64,000 nt of DNA from Pseudomonas argentinensis (GCF_001839655.2 NZ_CP056087.1:992001-1056000), one strand, 5' to 3'; shown: positions 21,077 through 32,276, counted from the stretch's first letter. The notes: generated by a model from the sequence alone, not told the origin. Program-made: numbers and translations.

Positions 21077-21150
21077 TGAGCCGCAGGCCAAGCGCCGCAA
21101 GCCGATGCCGAGTGCTCGCTTGTCGTGTGAAGCTTGCGGCTTGAGGCTTT
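21077..21150. repeat. REP-like inverted repeat (family AGCTTGAGGCTTGCAGC), copy 2
   Basis: Downstream of hflC. The left arm GAGCCGCAGGCCAAGCGCC and the right arm GAAGCTTGCGGCTTGAGGC can pair imperfectly. It resembles the blocks at 9519..9600 and 47479..47563. Confidence 0.5.
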
Positions 21151-21155
21151 CGACG

Positions 21156-21193
21156 TGGTATGATGCGGCAGCCGGGAAAATCCCGGCTTTTTT
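21156..21193 (+). promoter_or_regulatory. Extended -10 followed at once by a terminator-type hairpin, upstream of hisZ
   Basis: TGGTATGAT (21156..21164) fits an extended -10. Seven bases later the stem GCCGGGA / TCCCGGC (21171..21187) is followed by six T residues. The hairpin can end the hflKC transcript. If the promoter is real it would also be the 5' end of the hisZ message, suggesting attenuation or a protective 5' stem. The whole 21069..21414 gap (346 bp) holds this hairpin and the REP copy; the 220 bp between hairpin and hisZ show no further feature. Confidence 0.5.
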
Positions 21194-21414
21194 GCGCCTG
21201 TGGGAATCATGCGGCACGAACTGAGCGTTACGTTCTGTCTTCCAAGGTCCCTGACCTTGCCCCTTTCCGCGCCGCTGGCGCGGGGGCTTCGTGCAATCAA
21301 ATCTCTGATCGTCTCGATGCCCGTTCCTGGAGTCGACCGGCCTGTTGCCGGGCTCGGCTTTCCATCCGCTTCACTGAAGGCTTGTGCCGCCCGAATCAAG
21401 AGGGAAATGGCGAA

Positions 21415-22599
21415 ATGGCAACGGTAGACCGCTGGCTGCTGCCAGATGGGATCGAAGAAGTATTGCCCCCGGAAGCGGCGCGCATCGAAATCGCGCGTCG
21501 CCAGGTGCTGGATCTGTTCCAGCGCTGGGGTTACGAATTCGTGGTTACGCCCCACATCGAGTACCTGGAGTCGCTGCTCACCGGCGCGGGCCAGGACCTG
21601 GATCTGCGTACCTTCAAGGTGACCGATCCGCTGTCCGGCCGGCAGATGGGCTTTCGTGCCGACATCACCCCGCAGGTCGCGCGCATCGATGCGCATACCC
21701 TGCGCCGTGAGGGCCCGAGCCGCTTGTGCTACGCCGGCAGCGTGCTGCATGCGCAGCCGCGGGCGCTGACCACCTCGCGCAGTCCGATTCAGCTGGGCGC
21801 CGAGCTGTATGGCGATGCCAGCCCGGCCAGCGATGTCGAGGTGATCAGCCTGCTGGTCGACACCCTGGAGCTGGCCGAGGTGCCGGACGTGCACATGGAC
21901 CTGGGCCACGTCGGTATCTACCGCGGCCTGGTGCGTGCCGCCGAACTCTCCGGTGAGGCCGAGCAGCAGCTGTTCGATGCCCTGCAGCGCAAGGCCATGG
22001 ACGAAGTCGATGCGCTGACCGAGGCGCTGCCCGACTCGCTGCGGCGCATGCTGCGGGCCCTGGCCGAGCTGTGCGGGAGTCGCGATGTGCTGGATCTGGC
22101 CCAGGCCTGCCTGGTCGAGGCGCCGGACGACGTGCACGCCGCCCTGGATGAGCTGGTGGCCATCGCCGATGCGCTGGAGCGGCGTTACCCGGAGCTGCCG
22201 CTGTATTTCGACCTGGGCGAACTGCGTGGTTACCACTACCACACCGGCGTGGTGTTCGCCGCGTTCGTACCGTCCGTGGGGCAGGCCATCGCCCAGGGCG
22301 GGCGCTATGACGACATCGGCGCCGACTTCGGCCGTGCCCGGCCGGCTACCGGCTTCTCCACCGACCTGAAGACGCTGGTGACGCTTGGCCACATGCCCCT
22401 TGGCGAAGAGCCGGCGGGTATCTGGGCACCGGACAGCCATGACGTCTACCTGTGGCAGGCGGTTCGCCGCTTGCGTGCCGAAGGCGAGCGTGTGGTACAG
22501 GCGCTGCCGGGCCAGCAGCTGGGTGAAGCGGCGCAGGCGCGCTGCGATCGCCAGCTGGTATTGCGTGACGGTCGCTGGCAGGTACTGGCGCTGGACTGA
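21415..22599 (+). CDS. hisZ: ATP phosphoribosyltransferase regulatory subunit HisZ
   Basis: A 394-residue paralogue of histidyl-tRNA synthetase that lacks aminoacylation function and activates short-form HisG in histidine biosynthesis. The ATG at 21415 gives [20 protein letters not shown]. The class II core is seen in [29 protein letters not shown]. The frame is open upstream to 21160, but that stretch includes the terminator hairpin and has atypical composition. It is followed after 79 bp by purA. No hisG is in the window. Confidence 0.96.
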   Translation: MATVDRWLLPDGIEEVLPPEAARIEIARRQVLDLFQRWGYEFVVTPHIEYLESLLTGAGQDLDLRTFKVTDPLSGRQMGFRADITPQVARIDAHTLRREGPSRLCYAGSVLHAQPRALTTSRSPIQLGAELYGDASPASDVEVISLLVDTLELAEVPDVHMDLGHVGIYRGLVRAAELSGEAEQQLFDALQRKAMDEVDALTEALPDSLRRMLRALAELCGSRDVLDLAQACLVEAPDDVHAALDELVAIADALERRYPELPLYFDLGELRGYHYHTGVVFAAFVPSVGQAIAQGGRYDDIGADFGRARPATGFSTDLKTLVTLGHMPLGEEPAGIWAPDSHDVYLWQAVRRLRAEGERVVQALPGQQLGEAAQARCDRQLVLRDGRWQVLALD

Positions 22600-22645
22600 G
22601 CGGCCTGCGGGGTCGTCTATTCTGATTTACTTTCGCCGGCCGTGA

Positions 22646-23971
<1,326 letters not shown>

Positions 23972-24007
23972 GTGCGAAGGCTCGTTCAGAGCCGTAGGTC
24001 GGTAAAC

Positions 24008-24040
24008 GAAACGGGTCGCCCTTGGGCGGCCCGTTTTTCG
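24008..24040 (+). terminator. Intrinsic terminator of purA
   Basis: Stem ACGGGTCGCCC / GGGCGGCCCGT with one G-T pair and a tight loop, followed by a T-rich run. Confidence 0.85.
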
Positions 24041-24159
24041 TTTGACGAACGACAGGGCGCGGCGCAATCTGGCGATGTGCCGCTACCCGGCACGCGCCTT
24101 GCTTCGTCTTGATCCTACCCCTGAAGTTGCCGCTCCCCTGGCGGTCGGAGGATTTGCCC

Positions 24160-26094
24160 GTGATCGCTGTCTTGTCGCTGTTGCGTAGTCGCCTGCTGTT
24201 GCCCGTGTTCATTGCCCTGGGCGTGGCGTTGTTGGTTCAGGTGCTGCTGGTGCTGGCCCTGACTCGCAGTACCGTGGACGCTCTGGTGACCGATCTGGAG
24301 CGCCAGCTGGGCAGCGATTCCCGGCGCCTGGCAAGCGAGCTGGAGCAGGCCAACCAGGACGTATCGGCGAGCCTGGGCAGTCTTTCCGTGCGCACCCGCG
24401 AGAGTCTGTCGGCCGGGTTGTCGAGCCGGCTCGGCGAGGAGCGGGTGCAGATCCGCGCCAGCCTCGAGCGCAGTCTTCGTGATTCCGCCAATGATCTGGC
24501 GCAGCTGCTCGCCGCCGTGGCGCCGCGGGCCATGTGGGATTCCGATATTCCCGCGCTGTCGGAATTCGCCCGCCGTGCGCAGCGTAACCCCAACGTGCTG
24601 TTCGTGATCTACGACGACGCCGAGGGTAACCATCTGACCCGTTACCTCAATCGCCAGAACGAGCAGATCAAGAGCATGCTCGACAGGGGCGAGGGCGAGC
24701 GTGCCCTGGACAAGGTGATCAACGCGGCCAAGACCGACCCGAGCGTGTATTTCGTCGAAGCCAGCATAAGCCCCAACGAGGTGGAAATCGGCAAGGTGCT
24801 GATGGGGGTTTCCACGGCCGCCATCGATGCCGAACTGGTGGCTGTGGACAAGCGTTTCGAGGCCTTGCTGGCCAGTGGTGGGCAACTGGTCGCCGATAGC
24901 CTGGCCGGCGCCTCCACGGACAGCGCCAAGGCGCTGTCGGCGCGCCTGGCATCGGCCCAGCAGGCCGCCCAGGGCATGGCGAGCAATACCGGTGCGGCGG
25001 TGGACGCCGCTGCTGCGAACCTGCGCTGGCGTATCGGGCTGGGCCTGGCGGTGGTCGGTTTCGGGGTGCTGCTGGCGCTGGCGATCGTGCTGGGTCGCCG
25101 CGTGGTGGTGCGCCTGCGCACCCTGATCGCGGCGCTCGACGATCTGGCTGCCGGCGAGGGCGATCTGACCCGGCGGATCGAAATCGACAGCCGTGACGAG
25201 GTGGGCGAAATGGCCTCGGCGGTCAACCGTTTCGTCGCCAAGCTGCAACCCATCGTTCGCGAAGCCGGCGAGGTGGCGGTGCGCACCGGGCAGGAGATCA
25301 CGGCCTTGAGTACCCGTAGTGCAGCGGCGCAATCGGCGGCCGAGCGCCAGCGTGACGAGGTGGCAGCCAGCCTGCAGGCGTTGGCGGCAATGGCCGACGA
25401 GGCCCAGGCCGAGAGTCGCGCCATGCAGGAGGCCCTGCAGCGGGTCGAAGCCATTCGCCAGTCGACCCAGGAAAATGCCGCGATCGCCAATCGGGTCGGC
25501 AGCTCCATCGAAGAACTGGTACAGCGGGTCGATGCCGGGTCGGCGGTCATCGAGCGGCTGGCCAAGCAGAGCGAACAGATCGAGGTGGTGCTCACGGTGA
25601 TCCGCTCGATTGCCGAGCAGACCAACCTGCTGGCCCTCAATGCGGCCATCGAGGCGGCGCGGGCCGGCGAGAGCGGCCGCGGTTTTGCCGTGGTGGCGGA
25701 CGAAGTGCGGGCGCTGGCCAGCAAGACCCAGCAATCCACCGGTGATATCCAGTCGCATATCGTCGCCCTGCAGCAGGGCGCGCGCGAAGCGGTCGAAGCG
25801 GTCGGCCAGGCCGGGCAGCAGGCCGATCAGGGCCTGGCGGCGCTGCGCGAAAGTGCACGAATCCAGCAAGCGGTGCAGCGTTCCGTGGAGGACGTACACG
25901 GCGCCATCAATACGGCGACTCAGGCGGCGGCGCACCAGGCCGAAGGTGCCGATGCGGTGCGTGGGCGGGTCGAGGTGATTCATGCCGAGGCCCAGCGCGC
26001 GGCCGAGGCGGTGGCGGCGACAGCCAATAGCGGTCGGGTGCTCGATGGCCTGGCGGCTCAGCTCAAGGGCAGCCTGGGGCAGTTCAAGGTCTGA
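24160..26094 (+). CDS. Methyl-accepting chemotaxis protein
   Basis: A 644-residue chemoreceptor from a GTG at 24160 with GGAGG 8 bp upstream; the frame also opens at a TTG (24109) without such a site. TM1 is about residues 8 to 33. The large periplasmic part (34 to 285) is mostly helical with a Cache-like stretch around [20 protein letters not shown]2 is about 288 to 310, then HAMP (about 312 to 365). The signalling hairpin tip [20 protein letters not shown] with [15 protein letters not shown] is canonical. No C-terminal CheR-binding pentapeptide is seen. Ligand unknown. A chemoreceptor after purA is also found in P. putida, from memory. Confidence 0.93.
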   Translation: MIAVLSLLRSRLLLPVFIALGVALLVQVLLVLALTRSTVDALVTDLERQLGSDSRRLASELEQANQDVSASLGSLSVRTRESLSAGLSSRLGEERVQIRASLERSLRDSANDLAQLLAAVAPRAMWDSDIPALSEFARRAQRNPNVLFVIYDDAEGNHLTRYLNRQNEQIKSMLDRGEGERALDKVINAAKTDPSVYFVEASISPNEVEIGKVLMGVSTAAIDAELVAVDKRFEALLASGGQLVADSLAGASTDSAKALSARLASAQQAAQGMASNTGAAVDAAAANLRWRIGLGLAVVGFGVLLALAIVLGRRVVVRLRTLIAALDDLAAGEGDLTRRIEIDSRDEVGEMASAVNRFVAKLQPIVREAGEVAVRTGQEITALSTRSAAAQSAAERQRDEVAASLQALAAMADEAQAESRAMQEALQRVEAIRQSTQENAAIANRVGSSIEELVQRVDAGSAVIERLAKQSEQIEVVLTVIRSIAEQTNLLALNAAIEAARAGESGRGFAVVADEVRALASKTQQSTGDIQSHIVALQQGAREAVEAVGQAGQQADQGLAALRESARIQQAVQRSVEDVHGAINTATQAAAHQAEGADAVRGRVEVIHAEAQRAAEAVAATANSGRVLDGLAAQLKGSLGQFKV

Positions 26095-26152
26095 GGGTGC
26101 GGCACGGGCCCGGCGTTCGCCAGGCCCTGCCGGCCACTTTTCTGCAGGCAAT

Positions 26153-26181
26153 AAAAAACCGAGCCATTGGCTCGGTTTTTT
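26153..26181. terminator. Bidirectional intrinsic terminator between the chemoreceptor and tRNA-Leu genes
   Basis: The symmetrical hairpin AAAAACCGAGCCA / TGGCTCGGTTTTTT has A- and T-runs on both sides, so it can stop the plus-strand chemoreceptor transcript and the minus-strand tRNA transcript. Confidence 0.9.
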
Positions 26182-26186
26182 GAATT

Positions 26187-26273
26187 TGGTGCCCAGGAGA
26201 AGACTCGAACTTCCACGATCTTGCGATCACTGATACCTGAAACCAGCGCGTCTACCAATTCCGCCACCTGGGC
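26187..26273 (-). tRNA. tRNA-Leu (anticodon CAG), downstream copy
   Basis: 87 nt including encoded CCA. Acceptor GCCCAGG pairs with CCTGGGC, discriminator A. The anticodon arm CTGGT-TTCAGGT-ATCAG gives anticodon CAG, which reads CUG, the main Leu codon here. The long class II variable arm uses GATC-GCAA-GATC. It is the second of two copies read from the promoter at 26507..26535. Confidence 0.97.
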
Positions 26274-26356
26274 ACTGCAGTAATGTTCACCGTTGCCGGT
26301 ACGGATCATTACGTCCGTTATTTGCAAAACAGCTTATCAGACTGCTTCACGAAATT

Positions 26357-26443
26357 TGGTGCCCAGGAGAAGACTCGAACTTCCACGACCTTGCGGTCAC
26401 TGATACCTGAAACCAGCGCGTCTACCAATTCCGCCACCTGGGC
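26357..26443 (-). tRNA. tRNA-Leu (anticodon CAG), promoter-proximal copy
   Basis: 87 nt with encoded CCA, identical to the downstream copy except for two compensating changes in the variable arm (GACC-GCAA-GGTC). The 83-bp spacer to the second copy shows no promoter, so both are probably processed from one precursor. Confidence 0.97.
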
Positions 26444-26506
26444 ACTGAAACTGATGATTGCTCATCTGTTCCGTGTTACAACGTCTGCTCGACGCTGTGG
26501 GCGCGA

Positions 26507-26535
26507 ACTATACGGTCGTGCTTTTACCTTGTAAA
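26507..26535 (-). promoter_or_regulatory. Sigma-70 promoter of the tRNA-Leu pair
   Basis: On the minus strand TTTACA and TATAGT are separated by exactly 17 bp. The -10 box lies 63 bp before the 5' end of the first tRNA. Confidence 0.8.
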
Positions 26536-26645
26536 CCCCTGACGTCGAAAAATTATTCGCGGCGAAAGCTGACCCGGAGGGCGCTTTCGCGCTTCAATAC
26601 ACACATGGCAAAAACCGACTCTATAGATAAGGTGAACAGTTTCTA

Positions 26646-29141
26646 ATGGCCGATTGGCAATCCCTCGATCCCGAGGCCGCCCGAGAAGCGGAAAAGTATG
26701 ACAACCCCATTCCCAGTCGTGAGCTGATTCTTCAGCAGCTGGCTGATCGCGGCTCGCCCGCCAGTCGTGAGGAGCTGCTCGACGAATTCGGGCTGACCAC
26801 CGACGAACAGATCGAGGCGCTGCGTCGCCGGCTGCGCGCCATGGAGCGCGATGGTCAGCTGATCTATACCCGCCGCGGTACCTATGCGCCCGTGGACAAG
26901 CTGGATCTGATCCTCGGGCGCATCAGCGGCCACCGCGACGGCTTTGGCTTCCTGGTGCCCGATGACGGTAGCGACGACCTGTTCCTCAGCCCGGCGCAGA
27001 TGCGCCTGGTATTCGATGGCGACCGCGCATTGGCGCGGGTTTCCGGCCTCGATCGGCGCGGCCGCCGCGAAGGCGCCATCGTCGAAGTGATCTCCCGTGG
27101 CCACCAGACCATCGTCGGCCGTTACTACGAAGAGAGCGGCATCGGCTTCGTGATTCCCGACAACCCGAAGATCCAGCAGGAAGTGCTGGTCACCGCTGGC
27201 CGCAATGGCGGCGCCAAGCAGGGCCAGTTCGTCGAGGTGGCGATCACCCATTGGCCGACGCCGCGCTTCCAGCCCCAGGGCGACGTCACCGAAGTGGTCG
27301 GCAACTACATGGCGCCGGGCATGGAAATCGACGTGGCGCTGCGCAGCTACGACATCCCCCACGTCTGGCCCGAGGCGGTGCTCAAGGAAGCCCGCAAGCT
27401 CAAGCCCGAGGTCGAGGACAAGGACAAGGAAAACCGCGTCGACATGCGCCATATCCCCTTCGTCACCATCGACGGTGAGGATGCCCGGGACTTCGACGAC
27501 GCGGTGTATTGCGAGAAGAACGGCAGCAACTGGCGGCTGTTCTCCGGCGGCTGGAAGCTCTACGTGGCCATCGCCGACGTTTCCCACTACGTGAAGGTCG
27601 GCTCGGCGCTGGATGCCGAGGCCCAGGTGCGAGGCAACTCGGTGTATTTCCCGGAGCGGGTCATTCCCATGCTGCCGGAAGAGCTGTCCAACGGCCTGTG
27701 CTCGCTGAACCCCAAGGTCGACCGCCTGGCGATGGTCTGCGAGATCTCGATCTCCAAGACCGGCAAGATGGCCGACTACAAGTTCTACGAGGCGGTGATC
27801 CACTCCCATGCACGCCTGACCTACAACAAGGTCAGCGCCATGCTCGAGCAGCCCAAGAGCAGCGAAGGCAAGGCCCTGCGCAGTGAGTACAAGGACGTAC
27901 TGCCGCACCTCAAGCAGCTGTATGCGCTCTATCAGGTATTGCTCGCTGCGCGCCACGAGCGCGGCGCGATCGACTTCGAAACCCAGGAAACCCGCATCAT
28001 TTTCGGTTCTGGCCGCAAGATCGCGGAAATCCGCCCGACCCAGCGCAACGATGCCCACAAGCTGATCGAGGAATGCATGCTGGCGGCCAACGTGGCCACC
28101 GCCGCGTTCATGCAGAAGCACGGCATCCCGGCGCTGTACCGCGTGCACGATGGCCCGCCGCCGGAGCGCCTGGAAAAGCTCAAGGCTTTCCTCGGCGAGC
28201 TGGGCTTGTCCCTGCACCGTGGCAAGTCCAAGGATGGCCCGTCGCCCAAGGACTATCAGGCGCTGCTGGAAAGCATCCGCGGGCGTGACGATTACCACCT
28301 GATCCAGACCGTGATGCTGCGCTCGCTCAGCCAGGCGGTGTACAGCGCCGACAATCAGGGGCACTTCGGCCTCAACTACGATGCCTACGCGCACTTCACC
28401 TCGCCGATTCGCCGCTACCCGGACCTGCTGATCCACCGCGCCATCCGCAGTGTGATCCGCTCCAAGCAGGACACCCCGCACGTCGAGCGTGCCGGCGCCG
28501 TCAGCATGCCCAAGGCGCGTATCTACCCGTACGACGAGCCGATGCTCGAGCAGCTCGGCGAGCAGTGCTCGATGTCCGAGCGCCGTGCCGATGAAGCCAC
28601 TCGTGATGTGGTCAATTGGCTCAAGTGCGAGTTCATGAAGGACCGCGTCGGCGAAACCTTCCCGGGGGTGATCACGGCGGTAACCGGCTTTGGTCTGTTC
28701 GTCGAGCTCAAGGACATCTACGTCGAAGGCCTGGTGCACGTCACCGCGCTGCCGGGCGACTACTACCACTTCGATCCTGTGCATCATCGCCTGGCCGGTG
28801 AGCGCAGTGGCCGCAGCTTCCGCCTCGGCGACAGCGTGTCGGTGAAGGTCATGCGTGTCGATCTGGACGAGCGCAAGATCGATTTCGAAATGGCGGAAGG
28901 TGCAGAGCAGGCGCCGGCGGCCCGCGGCAAGCGCCGTGAGTCCGGCAGCGACAGCCGCGGCGGCCGTGGTTCGCGTGGTGGCTCGACGGGCAATACCGAC
29001 GTGCAGAAAAGCCGTGACGTGAAAAAGGCCCTGCTCGCCGACTCCAGGTCTTCTGGCAAAGGTGCCAGCAAGGTGGCGGACAAGGGCGGCAAGCCGAGCC
29101 GTCACCGCAAGGGCCCCTCGAAGAGCAAGGCCAAGTCATGA
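26646..29141 (+). CDS. rnr: Ribonuclease R
   Basis: An 831-residue processive 3'-5' exoribonuclease that degrades structured RNA and works in RNA quality control and cold or stress response. Domains in order: an N-terminal winged-helix region (about 15 to 85), two cold-shock OB folds (about 85 to 245), the RNB catalytic domain (about 260 to 590; DGEDARDFDDAVY carries the metal-binding aspartates), S1 (about 660 to 745, FPGVITAVTGFGLFVEL) and a basic Lys/Arg/Ser/Gly-rich tail to 831. Translation of rlmB is coupled by a 4-bp ATGA overlap. Confidence 0.97.
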   Translation: MADWQSLDPEAAREAEKYDNPIPSRELILQQLADRGSPASREELLDEFGLTTDEQIEALRRRLRAMERDGQLIYTRRGTYAPVDKLDLILGRISGHRDGFGFLVPDDGSDDLFLSPAQMRLVFDGDRALARVSGLDRRGRREGAIVEVISRGHQTIVGRYYEESGIGFVIPDNPKIQQEVLVTAGRNGGAKQGQFVEVAITHWPTPRFQPQGDVTEVVGNYMAPGMEIDVALRSYDIPHVWPEAVLKEARKLKPEVEDKDKENRVDMRHIPFVTIDGEDARDFDDAVYCEKNGSNWRLFSGGWKLYVAIADVSHYVKVGSALDAEAQVRGNSVYFPERVIPMLPEELSNGLCSLNPKVDRLAMVCEISISKTGKMADYKFYEAVIHSHARLTYNKVSAMLEQPKSSEGKALRSEYKDVLPHLKQLYALYQVLLAARHERGAIDFETQETRIIFGSGRKIAEIRPTQRNDAHKLIEECMLAANVATAAFMQKHGIPALYRVHDGPPPERLEKLKAFLGELGLSLHRGKSKDGPSPKDYQALLESIRGRDDYHLIQTVMLRSLSQAVYSADNQGHFGLNYDAYAHFTSPIRRYPDLLIHRAIRSVIRSKQDTPHVERAGAVSMPKARIYPYDEPMLEQLGEQCSMSERRADEATRDVVNWLKCEFMKDRVGETFPGVITAVTGFGLFVELKDIYVEGLVHVTALPGDYYHFDPVHHRLAGERSGRSFRLGDSVSVKVMRVDLDERKIDFEMAEGAEQAPAARGKRRESGSDSRGGRGSRGGSTGNTDVQKSRDVKKALLADSRSSGKGASKVADKGGKPSRHRKGPSKSKAKS

Positions 29142-29905
29142 GTCAGCTGGAGAAGATCTACGGCGTGCATGCCGTGGAAGCGCTGCTGCGTCATCACCCC
29201 AAGCGGGTGAAGCAGATCTGGCTGGCCGATGGCCGCAGTGACCCACGGGTGCAGCCGCTGCTCGAGCTGGCCGGCCAGGCGCGGGTCGCCGTCGGCCAGT
29301 GCGAGCGCCGCGAGATGGACGCCTGGGTCGAGGGTGTGCACCAGGGCGTGGTCGCCGAAGTCAGCCCGAGCCAGGTGTGGGGCGAGGCGATGCTCGAGGA
29401 GTTGCTCGATCGTTGCGAAGGCCCGCCGTTGCTGCTGGTGCTCGATGGCGTGACCGACCCGCACAACCTCGGCGCCTGCCTGCGCACCGCCGATGCGGCA
29501 GGCGCCCTGGCGGTGATCGTGCCCAAGGACAAGTCGGCCACGCTGACCCCGGTGGTGCGTAAGGTCGCCTGTGGGGCTGCCGAGGTGATCCCGCTGGTGG
29601 CGGTGACCAACCTGGCGCGCAGCCTGGAAAAACTCCAGCAGCGCGGCCTGTGGGTCGTCGGTACGGCGGGTGAAGCCGAGCAGGAGTTGTTCCAGCAGGA
29701 CCTGACCGGCCCCACGGTGCTGATCATGGGCGCCGAAGGCAAGGGCATGCGCCGCCTGACCCGCGAGCACTGTGATTACCTGGTCAAGCTGCCCATGGCC
29801 GGCAGCGTCAGCAGCCTCAACGTGTCGGTCGCCACCGGCATCTGCCTGTTCGAGGCGCTGCGCCAGAGGCGCGGCAACGGGCTTCAGGCAGCAGGCCGCA
29901 AGTAA
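29138..29905 (+). CDS. rlmB: 23S rRNA (guanosine-2'-O-)-methyltransferase RlmB
   Basis: A 255-residue SpoU-family knotted methyltransferase for Gm2251 of 23S rRNA. The N-terminal substrate-binding domain is about residues 5 to 75. SPOUT motifs are LDGVTDPHNLGACLRTADA, VLIMGAEGKGMRRL and LPMAGSVSSLNVSVATGICLFE. It is coupled to rnr. A GC-rich stem-loop (29911..29948) without a T-run follows. Confidence 0.97.
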   Translation: MSQLEKIYGVHAVEALLRHHPKRVKQIWLADGRSDPRVQPLLELAGQARVAVGQCERREMDAWVEGVHQGVVAEVSPSQVWGEAMLEELLDRCEGPPLLLVLDGVTDPHNLGACLRTADAAGALAVIVPKDKSATLTPVVRKVACGAAEVIPLVAVTNLARSLEKLQQRGLWVVGTAGEAEQELFQQDLTGPTVLIMGAEGKGMRRLTREHCDYLVKLPMAGSVSSLNVSVATGICLFEALRQRRGNGLQAAGRK

Positions 29906-29994
29906 AAGCCGCAGCGCAACGCCTGATCGGCCGGCGTCTGCGCTGGGCATGCTAGGCCTGAAACCGCTGTTGTTCAAAAAATCGCCAAATCGCC

Positions 29995-30023
29995 TTGCGT
30001 GCGTCAGGGGGCTTCTCTAGAAT
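29995..30023 (+). promoter_or_regulatory. Sigma-70 promoter of the rpsF operon
   Basis: TTGCGT and TAGAAT are spaced by 17 bp. Initiation near 30030 would give a leader of about 114 nt before rpsF. Confidence 0.75.
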
Positions 30024-30093
30024 GTCGCCCCTTGCCGTCATGGCAGGCGTTTGCGCGCCCACCCGTTACAGCAAGCCAACAGAGTCATTCACT

Positions 30094-30125
30094 CCTTGCC
30101 TGACCGCATTTTCGTGGCAGGCTAC
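30094..30125 (+). promoter_or_regulatory. Candidate S6:S18-binding leader hairpin of rpsF
   Basis: A stem GCCTG / CAGGC (30098..30122) encloses ACCGC and a loop just before the rpsF Shine-Dalgarno. A known autoregulatory motif in rpsF leaders has a stem with an exposed CCG bound by S6:S18, and this has the right place and triplet. The assignment is by resemblance only. Confidence 0.45.
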
Positions 30126-30143
30126 AACCCGTAAGGAGCATTC

Positions 30144-30566
30144 ATGCGTCATTACGAAATCATCTTTCTGGTTCACCCGGACCAGAGCGAGCAAGTCGGC
30201 GGCATGGTCGAGCGTTACACCAAGCTGATCGAAGAAGACGGCGGCAAGATCCACCGTCTGGAAGATTGGGGCCGTCGTCAACTGGCCTACGCCATCAACA
30301 ACGTTCACAAGGCTCACTACGTGATGCTGAACGTTGAATGCAGCGGCAAGGCCCTGGCCGAGCTGGAAGACAACTTCCGCTACAACGATGCCGTGATCCG
30401 TAACCTGGTCATCCGTCGCGACGAAGCCGTTACCGGTCAGTCCGAGATGCTCAAGGCCGAAGAAAACCGCAGTGAGCGCCGTGAGCGTCGTGAACGTCCT
30501 GAAAACGCCGAGTCCAACGACGGCGATGACAGCGACAACAACGACAGCGACAACGCTGACGAGTAA
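30144..30566 (+). CDS. rpsF: 30S ribosomal protein S6
   Basis: A 140-residue S6 with the canonical start [18 protein letters not shown] and the core [20 protein letters not shown]. The C-terminal tail from about residue 105 is highly charged, Arg/Glu then Asp/Asn-rich, as in other Pseudomonas S6 proteins that are modified with glutamates by RimK. AAGGAG lies before the ATG. First gene of rpsF-rpsR-DUF2232-rplI. Confidence 0.99.
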   Translation: MRHYEIIFLVHPDQSEQVGGMVERYTKLIEEDGGKIHRLEDWGRRQLAYAINNVHKAHYVMLNVECSGKALAELEDNFRYNDAVIRNLVIRRDEAVTGQSEMLKAEENRSERRERRERPENAESNDGDDSDNNDSDNADE

Positions 30567-30594
30567 TCCACGGATCTATTGAGGAGCCAATCCC

Positions 30595-30825
30595 ATGGCA
30601 CGTTTCTTCCGTCGTCGTAAATTCTGCCGTTTCACCGCTGAAGGCGTGAAAGAGATCGATTTCAAGGATCTCAACACCCTGAAAGCCTACATCTCGGAAA
30701 CCGGCAAAATCGTTCCTAGCCGTATCACCGGTACCAAGGCTCGTTATCAGCGTCAGCTGGCTACCGCTATCAAGCGCGCCCGCTTCCTGGCCCTGCTGCC
30801 CTACACCGACAGCCACGGCCGTTAA
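30595..30825 (+). CDS. rpsR: 30S ribosomal protein S18
   Basis: A 76-residue basic protein ([20 protein letters not shown]) of standard length that pairs with S6 on the small-subunit platform. It has a GAGGAG Shine-Dalgarno and lies 28 bp after rpsF. Confidence 0.99.
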   Translation: MARFFRRRKFCRFTAEGVKEIDFKDLNTLKAYISETGKIVPSRITGTKARYQRQLATAIKRARFLALLPYTDSHGR

Positions 30826-30861
30826 GATCTGACGTTCGACAAGTAGTAAGGGATAGATCGC

Positions 30862-31755
30862 ATGCGCGCCTTGGCAGAATTCATCATGCGCGGCCGTATG
30901 CAGGCCACCCTCGTGGTGGTCGGTTCTGCAGCTTTGCCGCTGCTGTTCTGGTTGAGTGCCGCCGCCGGATGCCTGGTGCTTCTGCGGCGTGGCCTGAGTG
31001 ATGCCATTGGCATCCTCGCCTGGGCGTTGCTGCCGGCCATTGGCTGGTGGTACTTCGGCGAACCGCGCACCTTGCTGGTGTTGCTGGGCGCGCTGGGGCT
31101 GGCGTGCGTATTGCGCGCCAATCCGTCCTGGAGGCGGGTGCTGTTGTTCAGCATCGCGCTGGGCCTGGTGTATGGACTGGTATTGGGGGCGACGTTCCGC
31201 GAGCCCATCGAAGCCATGGCCCAAGAGCTGAACAAGCTCTTGCCGCAGATGCTCGATGGCGTTCACCAACAGATGTCGGTGGACGATCAGGCGCGTCTCC
31301 AGGGTCTCATTGCACCGGTGCTGACCGGATTGCTGGCAGCGTTGCTGCAGGTGGTCAGCTTGCTGAGCCTGATGCTTGGGCGGTTCTGGCAGGCGGCGTT
31401 GTACAACCCGGGAGGTTTCGGCGCGGAGTTCCGTGAGCTGAGATTTCCGCCGATGCTGGCGATGTTGCTGCTGGTCGGCATGCTGCTCGGGCCCAATCTG
31501 GGCGTCGAGATGGCCATGCTCACGCCGTTGTGCAGTGTTCCGCTGGCGTTCGCGGCCATCGCCCTGTTGCATGGGCTGGTGGCCAAGGGCCGACTGTCGA
31601 AGTTCTGGCTGGTCGGACTGTACATCACGCTGCTGCTGTTCATGCAGCTGATCTTTCCCTTGCTGGTGGTGTTAGCCATCGTCGACAGTCTGTTTGATTT
31701 TCGTGGTCGTCTGGCGGACAAGCCCGGTTCGGGTCCCGCCAACGGTGAAGGTTAA
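30862..31755 (+). CDS. DUF2232-family integral membrane protein
   Basis: A 297-residue hydrophobic protein with about seven or eight predicted membrane segments, no catalytic motif, and a short charged tail. It sits inside the ribosomal operon between rpsR and rplI, an arrangement conserved in Pseudomonas. Function unknown; co-transcription with ribosomal proteins suggests growth-linked expression only. Confidence 0.9.
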   Translation: MRALAEFIMRGRMQATLVVVGSAALPLLFWLSAAAGCLVLLRRGLSDAIGILAWALLPAIGWWYFGEPRTLLVLLGALGLACVLRANPSWRRVLLFSIALGLVYGLVLGATFREPIEAMAQELNKLLPQMLDGVHQQMSVDDQARLQGLIAPVLTGLLAALLQVVSLLSLMLGRFWQAALYNPGGFGAEFRELRFPPMLAMLLLVGMLLGPNLGVEMAMLTPLCSVPLAFAAIALLHGLVAKGRLSKFWLVGLYITLLLFMQLIFPLLVVLAIVDSLFDFRGRLADKPGSGPANGEG

Positions 31756-31776
31756 AAGTTAAGAGGTAACACCCAA

Positions 31777-32223
31777 ATGGAAGTCATCCTGCTGGAAAAA
31801 ATCGCCAACCTGGGCAACCTGGGCGATAAAGTGAACGTTAAAGCCGGTTACGGCCGTAACTTCCTGCTGCCGCAAGGCAAAGCTACCGCTGCCACCGAAG
31901 CCAACGTCGCTGCTTTCGAAGCACGTCGCGCTGACCTGGAAAAAGCCGCTGCCGAGAAGAAGGCTTCCGCCGAAGCTCGTGCTGCTCAGCTGGCTGAGCT
32001 GGAAGTCACCATCACCGCCACCGCTGGCGATGAGGGCAAGCTGTTCGGTTCCATCGGCACCCACGACATCGCTGACGCCCTGACCGCCTCCGGCGTTGAA
32101 GTGGCCAAGGCCGAAGTGCGTCTGCCGAACGGCACCATTCGCCAGGTTGGCGAGTACGACGTGGCCGTGCACCTGCACAGCGATGTCGAAGCAACCGTCA
32201 AGGTTGTCGTGGTCGCTGCCTAA
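31777..32223 (+). CDS. rplI: 50S ribosomal protein L9
   Basis: A 148-residue protein with the N-terminal RNA-binding domain ([32 protein letters not shown]), a long connecting helix rich in Ala/Glu/Lys, and the C-terminal domain. Last gene of the rpsF operon, followed by a strong terminator. Confidence 0.99.
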   Translation: MEVILLEKIANLGNLGDKVNVKAGYGRNFLLPQGKATAATEANVAAFEARRADLEKAAAEKKASAEARAAQLAELEVTITATAGDEGKLFGSIGTHDIADALTASGVEVAKAEVRLPNGTIRQVGEYDVAVHLHSDVEATVKVVVVAA

Positions 32224-32276
32224 GTCTCAGCGAACTGCTTAGCGGGCTTGCACTCAGGTGCCTTCCCGCTAACATC

